This document shows positions 1 to 8,395 of a DNA stretch of 64,000 nt, piece by piece. The first letter of the stretch is position 1. Each line of letters begins with the position of its first letter. The DNA lies in NCBI GenBank assembly GCA_038134285.1, contig JAYPUW010000006.1, positions 1-64,000 of the forward strand, written 5' to 3'. Both the position numbers and the translations under genes were made by a program. The notes beneath the pieces are model-generated. The model was not told the DNA's origin. It worked only from the letters and a program-made list of their open reading frames with translations, and did no database searches. Origin of the DNA: UBA3478 sp038134285. GTDB lineage: Bacteria > Bacteroidota > Bacteroidia > Flavobacteriales > Flavobacteriaceae.

Positions 1-2225
1 CCCTTGAAGCCCTTATCGCGCAACAAAAACTACCACAATTTTTTGAGGCAGGCGGAAACGGTAATGTGGTGAGAGCACTCAAAATCGCTAATCAGTTTGG
101 GCTGAATATGGCCGTTGTCGGAGGAGGAGATGAATACGAATACACCAGAGAACTTCAAGCACTTGGAGGTACGGTTATTATTCCGGTCAATTACCCAGAT
201 GCATACGATGTATCAGATCCGTATTTGGCGGAATACATTAGCATTAGAGATATGAGACATTGGTACAACGCGCCGGCTAATGCGAGTATTTTAGAGCAAA
301 ACAAGATCTCATTTGCGTTCACATCTCATGGATTAAAATCGCCTAAGGATTTAATCAAAAATGTTTCAAAGGCAATCGAAAGAGGACTTTCAGAGCGTAC
401 AGCCTTAGCTGCATTAACCACCGTTCCGGCTTCACTACTCGGAAAACAAGCGACTCTTGGTGCACTTAAACCTAATATGCAGGCCAATTTCGTGGTTAGC
501 TCAGCGCCTATTTTCGATAAAGATGCATCGCTTTACGAACATTGGGTGGGAGGACACAAACACATTCTAGAAAACCGAAATACTCCAGACGTACGCGGTT
601 CTTATGAATTGATCCACAGTGGGGTAACCTATGGTCTTGAGTTTGGAGGAAAGCTGACCAAACCAACCTTAAAGGCCACTCACGAAGAGGATAAATTGAA
701 TACAAAAGTTTCTTATTCAGAGGGTCAACTGCAATTCTCGCTCAGCAATGACAACGGAACACTACTGCGCTTCTCAGGCGTTTTAGACGGGGAAGTATTG
801 AGTGGAAAATTGCTTGATAACTCTGGCGAAAGTCGTGAACTCACCCTTACAAGAGTGGCGGCATACACCGCAAGTGAAAAGAAAGAATCATCGTCTTCAA
901 CTCCTGAATTCTATGTGAAGTACCCTAATGTAGGTCATGGATATGAAGCGCTTCCTGAAGCTCAAGAGCTACTCTTCAAAAATGCCACTGTTTGGACAGG
1001 TGAAGAGATTCTTGAAAACACAGATGTTCATATAAAAGATCAAAAAATCTATAGAATAGGTCAAAACCTAGAGTCTAAAAAGGCTCAAATCATCGATGCA
1101 ACCGGAAAGCACCTCACAGCAGGGATTATTGATGAACACACTCACATTGGGGCCCTTGCAGTTAACGAATCAGGTCATAACTCGACAGCCGAGGTGCGCA
1201 TGGCAGACGTCGTGGACCCTAAAGATTCGGATCTGTACCGCAATCTCGCTGGAGGAGTAACTAGCGCTCAGTTACTTCATGGATCAGCCAACCCTATCGG
1301 AGGGCAATCGGCCCTTCTAAGACTAAAATGGGGAGAGACCGCTGACAATTTACTCTTTGAAGGAGCAGATGGCTTTATCAAGTTCGCTTTAGGAGAAAAT
1401 GTGAAACAATCTAACTGGCAATCGTTCAATAGGTTCCCACAAACCAGAATGGGGGTTGAACAAATGATTGTTGATTATTTCACAAGAGCTAAGGAATACC
1501 AGAAACTCAAAGCCTCTAAACAACCTTATCGATACGATGAAGAACTTGAAACGCTTGTCGAGATCCTTGAATCAAAACGTTTCATCACAAGCCATTCTTA
1601 CGTTCAAAGCGAGATTAACATGTTGATGAAAGTGGCAGAGCAATTCGATTTCAGAATTAACACTTTCACCCACATCCTTGAAGGATACAAAGTCGCTGAT
1701 AAAATGGCTGCCCATGGTGTTGGGGGGTCAACCTTTAGTGACTGGTGGGCCTACAAGTATGAAGTGAAAGATGCGATTCCGTATAACGCGGCGATCATGA
1801 CCAATGCTGGTGTTACTGTAGCCATAAACAGTGATGATGCAGAAATGTCGCGAAGATTGAATCAAGAAGCTGCTAAGACCATGAAATACGGTGGAATGAC
1901 CGAACTCGAAGCCTGGAAAACAGTAACCCTAAATCCGGCAAAGCTCTTACACATTGACGACCAGGTAGGAAGCATTGCCGTAGGCAAAGACGCCGACGTA
2001 GTACTGTGGTCTGGACACCCAATGTCGGTGTATTCTAAAGCTGAAAAAACGCTCATACAAGGTGCAGTATATTTTGATATCACTAAAGACAAAGCATTAA
2101 GAGATGCCATTGCTCAAGAGCGTATGCATCTTACTAAACTGATGCTAGATGTCAAGGCATCTGGAGGAGCCACCATTGCTCCCGTCCAAACCAAAAAAGA
2201 ACGCTTTACGTGTGATACCTTATAA
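1..2225 (+). CDS. Amidohydrolase family protein, two-barrel (5' partial)
   Basis: The reading frame is open from the left window edge (frame starting at base 3), so the start codon lies outside; the GTG at 66 is internal. About 740 residues are visible. The visible end of the first half (roughly 66-650) looks like the closing part of an amidohydrolase barrel but shows no HxH metal motif or late catalytic Asp. The second half has a complete imidazolonepropionase-like site: DEHTHIG (HTH codons at about 1137-1145), HSY near 1594, THILEGYK near 1667 and NSDDAE near 1827. The C-terminal GSIAVGKDADVVLW strand is the usual composite beta-domain. By family it is a metal-dependent hydrolase of C-N bonds, probably exported like its neighbour; the substrate cannot be read from sequence. 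The next gene, 10 bp downstream, is a paralogue, so the two are probably co-transcribed. Confidence 0.85.
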   Translation, partial: LEALIAQQKLPQFFEAGGNGNVVRALKIANQFGLNMAVVGGGDEYEYTRELQALGGTVIIPVNYPDAYDVSDPYLAEYISIRDMRHWYNAPANASILEQNKISFAFTSHGLKSPKDLIKNVSKAIERGLSERTALAALTTVPASLLGKQATLGALKPNMQANFVVSSAPIFDKDASLYEHWVGGHKHILENRNTPDVRGSYELIHSGVTYGLEFGGKLTKPTLKATHEEDKLNTKVSYSEGQLQFSLSNDNGTLLRFSGVLDGEVLSGKLLDNSGESRELTLTRVAAYTASEKKESSSSTPEFYVKYPNVGHGYEALPEAQELLFKNATVWTGEEILENTDVHIKDQKIYRIGQNLESKKAQIIDATGKHLTAGIIDEHTHIGALAVNESGHNSTAEVRMADVVDPKDSDLYRNLAGGVTSAQLLHGSANPIGGQSALLRLKWGETADNLLFEGADGFIKFALGENVKQSNWQSFNRFPQTRMGVEQMIVDYFTRAKEYQKLKASKQPYRYDEELETLVEILESKRFITSHSYVQSEINMLMKVAEQFDFRINTFTHILEGYKVADKMAAHGVGGSTFSDWWAYKYEVKDAIPYNAAIMTNAGVTVAINSDDAEMSRRLNQEAAKTMKYGGMTELEAWKTVTLNPAKLLHIDDQVGSIAVGKDADVVLWSGHPMSVYSKAEKTLIQGAVYFDITKDKALRDAIAQERMHLTKLMLDVKASGGATIAPVQTKKERFTCDTL

Positions 2226-2235
2226 TCTATAGAAC

Positions 2236-3528
2236 ATGAAACATATCTATACATTTATTCTGACCGTATTGAGTGTTGCGCTTTACGCGCAGCAAACTCC
2301 TGCTCAACCTCAATCTGAAGCCATAGCCCTTGAAGGTGCAACGATTCATGTGGGTGACGGATCAATCATCGAAAATGGTTTAATCATATTCGAAAACGGA
2401 ATCATTACCCATGTAGGAGAAGCCTCGGCTAAAATTGCACGACCACAAAATGTAGTTCAAGTTGACGGAAAGCATATCTATCCAGGGTTTATAGTTCCAA
2501 CAAAAACTCTAGGACTTGTTGAGATCAATGCCGTTAGAGCTTCTGACGACACAGACGAAATCGGAGAAATGATTCCTCATGTGAGAAGCCTCATTGCTTA
2601 CAATGCAGAATCACAAGTAGTAGAATCGCTAAGGCAGAATGGAATCTTATTAGGTCAAATTACTCCTGAGGGAGGCAGAATATCTGGAACTTCGTCTATT
2701 GTGCAGTTTGACGCCTGGAATTGGGAGGATGCAGCCGTTCAAATAGATGATGCGATACACCTTACCTGGCCGTCTGCATTTCGCAACGGAAGATGGTGGG
2801 CCGGAGAATCAAGAGGAATCCAAGCGAATGACAATTACAGTAATCAAGTCAATGAGGTTATAGCATTTTTGCAACAAGCCAAGACGTATCTCGCAGGAAG
2901 TCGTTCTCCTGTAAACCTTCCGTACCAGGCTACTGCAGGACTCTTTGATCAATCACAACGCCTTTTTGTATACGCAGACGGAGAGCGTGAAATTCGAGAC
3001 GCGGTGACCAAATTGAAACAACTGGGTATTGCTCATATAGTCCTCGTTGGTGGGTATCAGGCTGAAAATGTTTCAGATTTTTTACTACAACACCAAATTC
3101 CAATACTTGTTCACAACGGTCACGAGATTCCTGAATTAGAAGATGACGCCTATGATTACGTCTACGGATTAGCCGCACGACTTCACCAGAAAGGGCATCT
3201 TGTCGCGATACAAAATGCTTCGAAAAGCAATTTCCAAGTGCGTAACCTGCCCTTCTATGCCGGTCACAGCGCCCAGTACGGTATTGATAAAGAAGATGCA
3301 CTTCAGTTAATAACCCTTAATACCGCAAAAATATTAGGGATTGCTGATCGTTACGGTTCGTTAGAGGCCGGAAAAAGCGCTACCCTATTCGTTTCAGAAG
3401 GTGATGCCTTAGACATGAGAGGAAATCAATTAACGCAAGCCTTTATAGACGGAAGAGGAATATCATTAGAAACCCACCAAACAAAACTCTGGAAGCGTTA
3501 CAGTGAAAAATACGCGAAACAGAACTAA
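2236..3528 (+). CDS. Amidohydrolase-like protein lacking the HxH metal motif
   Basis: This 430-residue protein begins with a signal peptide (MKHIYTFILTVLSVALYAQ), so it is probably periplasmic. It has the composite N- and C-terminal beta-domain of amidohydrolases (VDGKHIYPGFIVP near residues 75-88; LNTAKILGIADRYGSLEAGK near 355-375). Where active members have HxH directly after PG-[IL]-[IV]-D, this protein reads PTKTLGLVE, and no late catalytic Asp is seen. It is therefore likely to be catalytically dead, or to use a different site. Its position 10 bp after a related two-barrel enzyme suggests that the two products form a complex or share a role. An intrinsic terminator follows at 3535-3562. 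Family membership is secure; function is unknown. Confidence 0.8.
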   Translation: MKHIYTFILTVLSVALYAQQTPAQPQSEAIALEGATIHVGDGSIIENGLIIFENGIITHVGEASAKIARPQNVVQVDGKHIYPGFIVPTKTLGLVEINAVRASDDTDEIGEMIPHVRSLIAYNAESQVVESLRQNGILLGQITPEGGRISGTSSIVQFDAWNWEDAAVQIDDAIHLTWPSAFRNGRWWAGESRGIQANDNYSNQVNEVIAFLQQAKTYLAGSRSPVNLPYQATAGLFDQSQRLFVYADGEREIRDAVTKLKQLGIAHIVLVGGYQAENVSDFLLQHQIPILVHNGHEIPELEDDAYDYVYGLAARLHQKGHLVAIQNASKSNFQVRNLPFYAGHSAQYGIDKEDALQLITLNTAKILGIADRYGSLEAGKSATLFVSEGDALDMRGNQLTQAFIDGRGISLETHQTKLWKRYSEKYAKQN

Positions 3529-3534
3529 ATAACA

Positions 3535-3562
3535 CGAGCCCTATTTTAGGGCTCGTTTTCTT
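3535..3562 (+). terminator. Intrinsic terminator after the amidohydrolase pair
   Basis: A perfect 9-bp inverted repeat (cgagcccta / tagggctcg) with a three-base TTT loop spans 3535-3555 and is followed by a T-rich tract TTTTCTT. It sits 6 bp after the amidohydrolase stop codon. It ends directly at the ATG (3563) of the next gene, so that gene must be read through or have a start site overlapping the hairpin. Confidence 0.8.
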
Positions 3563-4357
3563 ATGACCCCCCTCAGCAGTACATCAAACAAACACGTCAA
3601 AGAATTTAAAGCGCTTCAAGAGAAAAGCCGCTTTAGAAAATCTGAATTGAGGTTTACCGTAGAAGGCGTTCGTGAGCTGTCCATTGCCCTTATGGCAGGT
3701 TACCATTTAGAGAAACTCTTTGTTCAGCCAGAACTAAGCGATCTATCCTCATTAAAACTTCCTAAAGAGGATCAATTCGAACATTTTGAAGTGGATCCAA
3801 AGGTCTATCAATACATGGCTTATCGTGCATCAACTGAGGGCGTTGTAGGCGTATTTCAGCAGAAAAAACACAATCCAATGCACACTACGGTAGCTTCAAA
3901 TAGAAAATTATTAGTACTCGTACTCGAAAACATCGAGAAACCAGGAAACCTTGGAGCTATTTTCAGAACCGCTGATGCAGCAAAGGTTGATATGGTATGT
4001 CTAGCCAATTGCAGCACCGATTTGTACAATCCGAACTGTATTCGATCTAGTTTGGGATGCTGTCTCAGCGTGCCCAGCATTGCAGGGAGCAACGAAGAAA
4101 TACGGGATTGGCTCACCGCTCATAGCGTCCGCTCTTATGCGGCCACCTTACAAAACAGCAATCCATATTTTCAAGAGAGCTTTAAAGAGTCAACAGCCTT
4201 TGTTATGGGATCAGAAGCCAATGGTTTGAGTTCATTTTGGAGAACTGAAAGCTCCGCTTCAATTGTTATTCCTATGCAGGGACTTATTGACTCTATGAAC
4301 GTTTCTGTGGCTACTGCTGTTCTAACCTTTGAGGCCCTTCGTCAACGGAATGCCTGA
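3563..4357 (+). CDS. TrmH/SpoU family RNA 2'-O-methyltransferase
   Basis: The 264-residue protein has an N-terminal SpoU substrate-binding domain (about 1-100) and a C-terminal SPOUT methyltransferase domain. The three family motifs are visible: ENIEKPGNLGAIFRTAD (122-138), FVMGSEANGLS (213-223) and IPMQGLIDSMNVSVATAVL (236-254); together they form the knotted SAM-binding site. The family methylates ribose 2'-OH groups in rRNA or tRNA. I cannot tell RlmB-like from TrmH-like specificity, so no symbol is given. The ATG abuts the preceding terminator. The gene is followed after 29 bp by the (p)ppGpp synthase/hydrolase gene on the same strand. Confidence 0.9.
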   Translation: MTPLSSTSNKHVKEFKALQEKSRFRKSELRFTVEGVRELSIALMAGYHLEKLFVQPELSDLSSLKLPKEDQFEHFEVDPKVYQYMAYRASTEGVVGVFQQKKHNPMHTTVASNRKLLVLVLENIEKPGNLGAIFRTADAAKVDMVCLANCSTDLYNPNCIRSSLGCCLSVPSIAGSNEEIRDWLTAHSVRSYAATLQNSNPYFQESFKESTAFVMGSEANGLSSFWRTESSASIVIPMQGLIDSMNVSVATAVLTFEALRQRNA

Positions 4358-4386
4358 CAGAATCAGATAGTTTGTATCTTTAATAT

Positions 4387-6609
4387 ATGCTATCAGAAGC
4401 GCAAATAGAGCAAGAAAATAAAGAGATTGTTTCTCGATACAAAGACCTTTTACGCACCAGTTATCAGACTCTGAGTGAAGAAGATAAGGGCCAAATTCGG
4501 CTTGCCTTTGAAGTTGCTGTTGATGCGCATAAAGACCAAAGGAGAAAATCTGGAGAAGCCTACGTCTTTCATCCTATTTCGGTGGCTCAGATTGTGGCAG
4601 AAGAGATTGGGCTCGACGCAACCTCTATTATGGCGGCATTACTTCACGATGTAGTCGAAGACAGCCATTACACCCTTGATTATATAGAAGAACAATTCGG
4701 CCCAACGGTTGCGAGAATTGTAAATGGTCTGACTAAAATCGCAGGATTAAAGAAAGACACAAATAATAATAGTCTCCAAGCAGAGAACTTTAGAAAGATG
4801 CTTCTCACATTAAATGATGATGCAAGAGTAATTCTGATCAAGATAGCCGATCGCTATCACAACATGCTTACGCTTGGGTCAATGCGTCCTGATAAGCGGG
4901 TCAAAATCGCTTCTGAGACACTATATATTTATGCACCCCTGGCCCACCGCATAGGACTGTACAATATCAAAAACACTTTAGAGGATCTCGCTTTAAAATA
5001 CATCGAACCTGAAGTCTATTACTCTATTGAACAAAACATTGCGGACTCATCTGACAATAACGAGCAGTACATAGAGCAGTTTAAATCTATAATAAAAGAT
5101 GCGCTTGAACGAGAAAAAATCAAGTTTCAGATCAAGGGTAGAATGAAATCTATCAGTAGCATTCACAAAAAAATGCTCAGCCAGAATTTATCTTTTAATG
5201 AGATTTACGACAAGTTTGCCGTTCGCGTTATCTACAAGGCAAAGCCCGAAGAAGAAAAGTTCTTAGCCTGGAAAATCTATTCTATAATCACCGATTATTT
5301 CACACCCAATCCTGTCAGGCTTAGAGACTGGATCACTTCTCCGAAAAGCACCGGATACGAAGCTCTACACATCACTGTGATGGGACCTGATCGTAAATGG
5401 GTAGAAGTTCAGATTCGATCAGAGCGCATGCACGAAATCGCTGAAAAAGGCTATGCAGCGCATTATAAGTACAAACACGGCGAGCAGAAAGAAGTAGGGA
5501 TAGAGTCGTGGTTAAACCGCTTGCAAGAAGCACTTGAGAGCTCTAATCGAAGTGCTGTAGATTTCGTAGAAGAGTTTAAGCTAAACCTCTACTCCAAGGA
5601 GATATTTGTATTTACACCAAAGGGCGATCTCATATCGCTACCAAAGGGTGCAACGCCATTGGACTTTGCTTTTCATGTCCATACAGAAGTAGGATTAAAA
5701 ACAAGAGGAGCTCGCGTAAACGGTAAACTGATGCCGCTAAGTTCTGTATTGAAAAGCGGAGATCAGGTTGAGATCATTACATCTGAGAATGCTAAACCCA
5801 CTTCAAACTGGCTGGATTATTGTCATACGGGTAAGGCGCTGTCAAAAATACGCTCAAGCCTAAATGCAGAGAAGAAGTCTATTGCCGATGAAGGGCGTGA
5901 GGTGTTGCGAAGAAAATTAAGAGCACTTAAAATTAAGTTTAGTGAAGACACCATTAATAAACTGGTAAATCATTTTAAGCTAAAAACCTCTCAAGATCTC
6001 TTTTATCGTATTGGTAGCAGATCAATTACTAATAGTATGATCAAATCCTTTGCTGCGAGCTATAACAACGCCCTGATCAGTTTTTTTACTAGTCGTATTC
6101 GAAAGTCGACAAAAGAAAAATCAGAGGAGTTCATAGACGATCAACAGTTATCACAGCAATTCGATATGCTGGTCTTTGGTGAAGAAGAAGAGCGGCTTAA
6201 TTACACCTTGGCAAGTGACTGTTGCAAACCTATACCGGGGGACGAAGTATTTGGATTTCTAACCGTAAATGACGGTATCAAAGTCCATAAAAAAAATTGT
6301 CCCAACGCGGTGGCCCTGCAATCCAAGTTCTCATATAGAATAATGCAGGCAAGGTGGATTGATTCGAGTCAGCAAGACTTTTTTGCCGACATCAATATTA
6401 CCGGAATAGATCAAATGGGGCTAGTGAGCAGTATCACCCAAATCATCTCTCAGCAGATGCACATTGGGATGAAATCTATTAGTTTTTCTGAAAAAGGAGG
6501 AACGTTTTCGGGTTCTATCCGTGTAATCGTGAAGAACAATGACATCCTCAACTCAGTCATAAAAAAACTCAGACAAGTAAACGGAGTAGACAAAGTTATT
6601 CGTACTTGA
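4387..6609 (+). CDS. spoT: Bifunctional (p)ppGpp synthase/hydrolase (RSH)
   Basis: This 740-residue protein is a full-length RelA/SpoT homologue. The HD hydrolase domain shows H62, H87-D88 (LLHDVVEDS) and D155 (KIADRYHNM), so hydrolase activity should be intact. The synthetase domain has the loop RLRDWITSPKSTGYEALH (from residue 311); its RxRD form resembles the RxKD motif of bifunctional enzymes rather than the EXDD motif of RelA. A TGS domain follows (about 403-465), then a Cys-containing segment (SDCCKPIPGD) and a C-terminal ACT domain (about 660-740). It makes and degrades the stringent-response alarmone. The order rsh-fur-purA is common in Bacteroidota, and links alarmone control to the purA product downstream, a purine biosynthetic enzyme. 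Confidence 0.96.
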   Translation: MLSEAQIEQENKEIVSRYKDLLRTSYQTLSEEDKGQIRLAFEVAVDAHKDQRRKSGEAYVFHPISVAQIVAEEIGLDATSIMAALLHDVVEDSHYTLDYIEEQFGPTVARIVNGLTKIAGLKKDTNNNSLQAENFRKMLLTLNDDARVILIKIADRYHNMLTLGSMRPDKRVKIASETLYIYAPLAHRIGLYNIKNTLEDLALKYIEPEVYYSIEQNIADSSDNNEQYIEQFKSIIKDALEREKIKFQIKGRMKSISSIHKKMLSQNLSFNEIYDKFAVRVIYKAKPEEEKFLAWKIYSIITDYFTPNPVRLRDWITSPKSTGYEALHITVMGPDRKWVEVQIRSERMHEIAEKGYAAHYKYKHGEQKEVGIESWLNRLQEALESSNRSAVDFVEEFKLNLYSKEIFVFTPKGDLISLPKGATPLDFAFHVHTEVGLKTRGARVNGKLMPLSSVLKSGDQVEIITSENAKPTSNWLDYCHTGKALSKIRSSLNAEKKSIADEGREVLRRKLRALKIKFSEDTINKLVNHFKLKTSQDLFYRIGSRSITNSMIKSFAASYNNALISFFTSRIRKSTKEKSEEFIDDQQLSQQFDMLVFGEEEERLNYTLASDCCKPIPGDEVFGFLTVNDGIKVHKKNCPNAVALQSKFSYRIMQARWIDSSQQDFFADINITGIDQMGLVSSITQIISQQMHIGMKSISFSEKGGTFSGSIRVIVKNNDILNSVIKKLRQVNGVDKVIRT

Positions 6610-6617
6610 TTTTAAGC

Positions 6618-6625
6618 TATTTTTG
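6618..6625 (+). promoter_or_regulatory. Bacteroidota -7 box (TAnnTTTG) before the fur-family gene
   Basis: TATTTTTG is an exact match to the TAnnTTTG -7 element of Bacteroidota housekeeping promoters. It lies 20 bp upstream of the ATG at 6646, implying a leader of about 15 bases. No clear TTTG -33 element is present at the expected distance. Confidence 0.45.
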
Positions 6626-6645
6626 CCTTTTAGCCAGCGTTAGTA

Positions 6646-7101
6646 ATGCCTCTAAATAAATCCTCAAATCAAGAAATCGTTAAAAAGGTATTTACCCAAT
6701 TTCTGGAAGAAAACGGGCACCGCAAAACTCCTGAGCGCTACGCAATTTTACAAGAGATATACGAGAGTAACGATCACTTTGACATAGAGTCGCTCTATCT
6801 CAAAATGAAAGAAAAAAACTACCGCGTTTCACGGGCAACACTCTACAACACTATCGATCTTTTATTAGACTGTAATCTTGTACGTAAGCATCAGTTTGGA
6901 GGCACCCAGGCCCAATATGAAAAGTCTTATTTCGACCGTCAACACGATCACGTCATTCTTACAGACTCAGGTGAGGTAATTGAATTCTGTGATCCCCGAA
7001 TCGAGTCGATAAAAAAAACAATAGAAGAGGTTTTCGATATTAAAATCTCTAATCACTCCCTCTATTTTTACGGAGAACGCAATACTGATAAAAACAACTA
7101 G
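6646..7101 (+). CDS. fur: Fur family transcriptional regulator
   Basis: The 151-residue protein has the Fur layout: a winged-helix DNA-binding domain (about 10-85, with RVSRATLYNTIDLLLDCNLV as the recognition region) and a C-terminal dimerisation and metal domain. The sensory-site signature is H100-D-H102. The CxxC pair that normally follows (structural zinc) is absent: the region reads VILTDSGEVIEFCD, leaving only C115. Fur proteins are metal-responsive repressors of iron uptake or related regulons; iron versus zinc or peroxide specificity cannot be decided here. The gene sits between rsh and purA, 36 bp after rsh, and has its own -7 box. Confidence 0.88.
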   Translation: MPLNKSSNQEIVKKVFTQFLEENGHRKTPERYAILQEIYESNDHFDIESLYLKMKEKNYRVSRATLYNTIDLLLDCNLVRKHQFGGTQAQYEKSYFDRQHDHVILTDSGEVIEFCDPRIESIKKTIEEVFDIKISNHSLYFYGERNTDKNN

Positions 7102-7120
7102 ACACCTATTCATAAAATTC

Positions 7121-8395
7121 ATGATTGATTTACTGCTTGGACTCCAATGGGGAGACGAAGGAAAAGGAAAAATCGTTGATGTCCTAACCAAGAAATACGA
7201 TATCATCGCGCGGTTTCAGGGAGGGCCAAATGCAGGACATACCCTAGAATTTGAAGGAAACAAGCACGTTTTACACACCATACCTTCTGGAATCTTTCAC
7301 GATACCTCTATAAATTTGGTCGGAAACGGAGTGGTTATAGATCCAGTTATTTTTAAAAAGGAGCTTGAAAAACTCGTACCCTACAATCTTGATCTAAGAA
7401 ACAAACTTTTAATTTCTCGTAAGGCTCACCTCATCCTCCCCACCCATCGTTTATTAGACCAAGGTTCTGAAGCAGCAAAAGGGAGTGCTAAAATCGGATC
7501 TACTTTAAGGGGTATTGGCCCTACTTACATGGATAAAACGGGTCGAAATGGCATCCGAATTGGTGATATTGAAGCCCCTGATTGGAAAGAAAAATACCGA
7601 TCGCTAACCGATAAGCACCTGCAGATGATTAAGAACTATCGGGTAGAGATACAATTTGACCTTGAGACACTAGAAAAGGAGTTTTTTGAGGCCATTGAGA
7701 CGCTCAAACAGCTTCAGTTTATTGATTCTGAACACTATTTAGACCAGCAGCAAAAGCAAGGTAAAAAGATCTTAGCCGAAGGAGCACAAGGATCTTTGTT
7801 AGATATTGATTTTGGTACTTATCCTTTTGTAACCTCTTCAAACACAACCGCTGCCGGAGCGTGTACAGGTCTAGGAATTGCCCCTAACCGCATCAAGAAT
7901 GTGATTGGTATTTTTAAGGCATACACCACTAGGGTCGGAAGCGGCCCCTTTCCTACTGAACTATTTGACCAGGACGGAGAGACCCTCGGTCGCGTCGGAA
8001 ACGAATTTGGTGCCACGACTGGCCGTCCGCGAAGATGTGGGTGGTTAGATTTGGTTGCATTGAAATATGCCATCACAGTTAATGGAGTAACCGAGTTGAA
8101 CATGATGAAGGCTGATGTTTTAAGTGGTTTTAAAAAAATTAAAGTTTGCACGCACTACAATTACAAAGGTGAATTAATTGATCATTTGCCTTTTGATGTA
8201 GACGAAAAATATGTGGAGCCCGTTTACGAAGAACTAAAAGGTTGGAATGCCGATCTTACAGCGATGAGAGATATCAATGAGCTTCCAACTGAACTTCATG
8301 ATTACTTGACCTATCTAGAAAAGGCCATAGAAGTACCTATTACGATAGTTTCTGTGGGGCCTGATCGAACTCAAACGCTATTTCGCAACTTATGA
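7121..8395 (+). CDS. purA: Adenylosuccinate synthase
   Basis: The 424-residue protein matches PurA along its length. The GTP-binding signature GLQWGDEGKGK is at residues 7-17 with catalytic D12, and H40 lies in PNAGHT. The IMP-binding segment GSTLRGIGPTYMDK and the conserved TTGRPRRCGWLD near residues 298-309 are present. It catalyses IMP + L-aspartate + GTP to adenylosuccinate, the first committed step to AMP, in the cytoplasm. It starts 19 bp after fur, and its stop overlaps the ATG of the OstA-like gene (ATGA at 8392-8395), so the two are probably translationally coupled. Confidence 0.97.
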   Translation: MIDLLLGLQWGDEGKGKIVDVLTKKYDIIARFQGGPNAGHTLEFEGNKHVLHTIPSGIFHDTSINLVGNGVVIDPVIFKKELEKLVPYNLDLRNKLLISRKAHLILPTHRLLDQGSEAAKGSAKIGSTLRGIGPTYMDKTGRNGIRIGDIEAPDWKEKYRSLTDKHLQMIKNYRVEIQFDLETLEKEFFEAIETLKQLQFIDSEHYLDQQQKQGKKILAEGAQGSLLDIDFGTYPFVTSSNTTAAGACTGLGIAPNRIKNVIGIFKAYTTRVGSGPFPTELFDQDGETLGRVGNEFGATTGRPRRCGWLDLVALKYAITVNGVTELNMMKADVLSGFKKIKVCTHYNYKGELIDHLPFDVDEKYVEPVYEELKGWNADLTAMRDINELPTELHDYLTYLEKAIEVPITIVSVGPDRTQTLFRNL

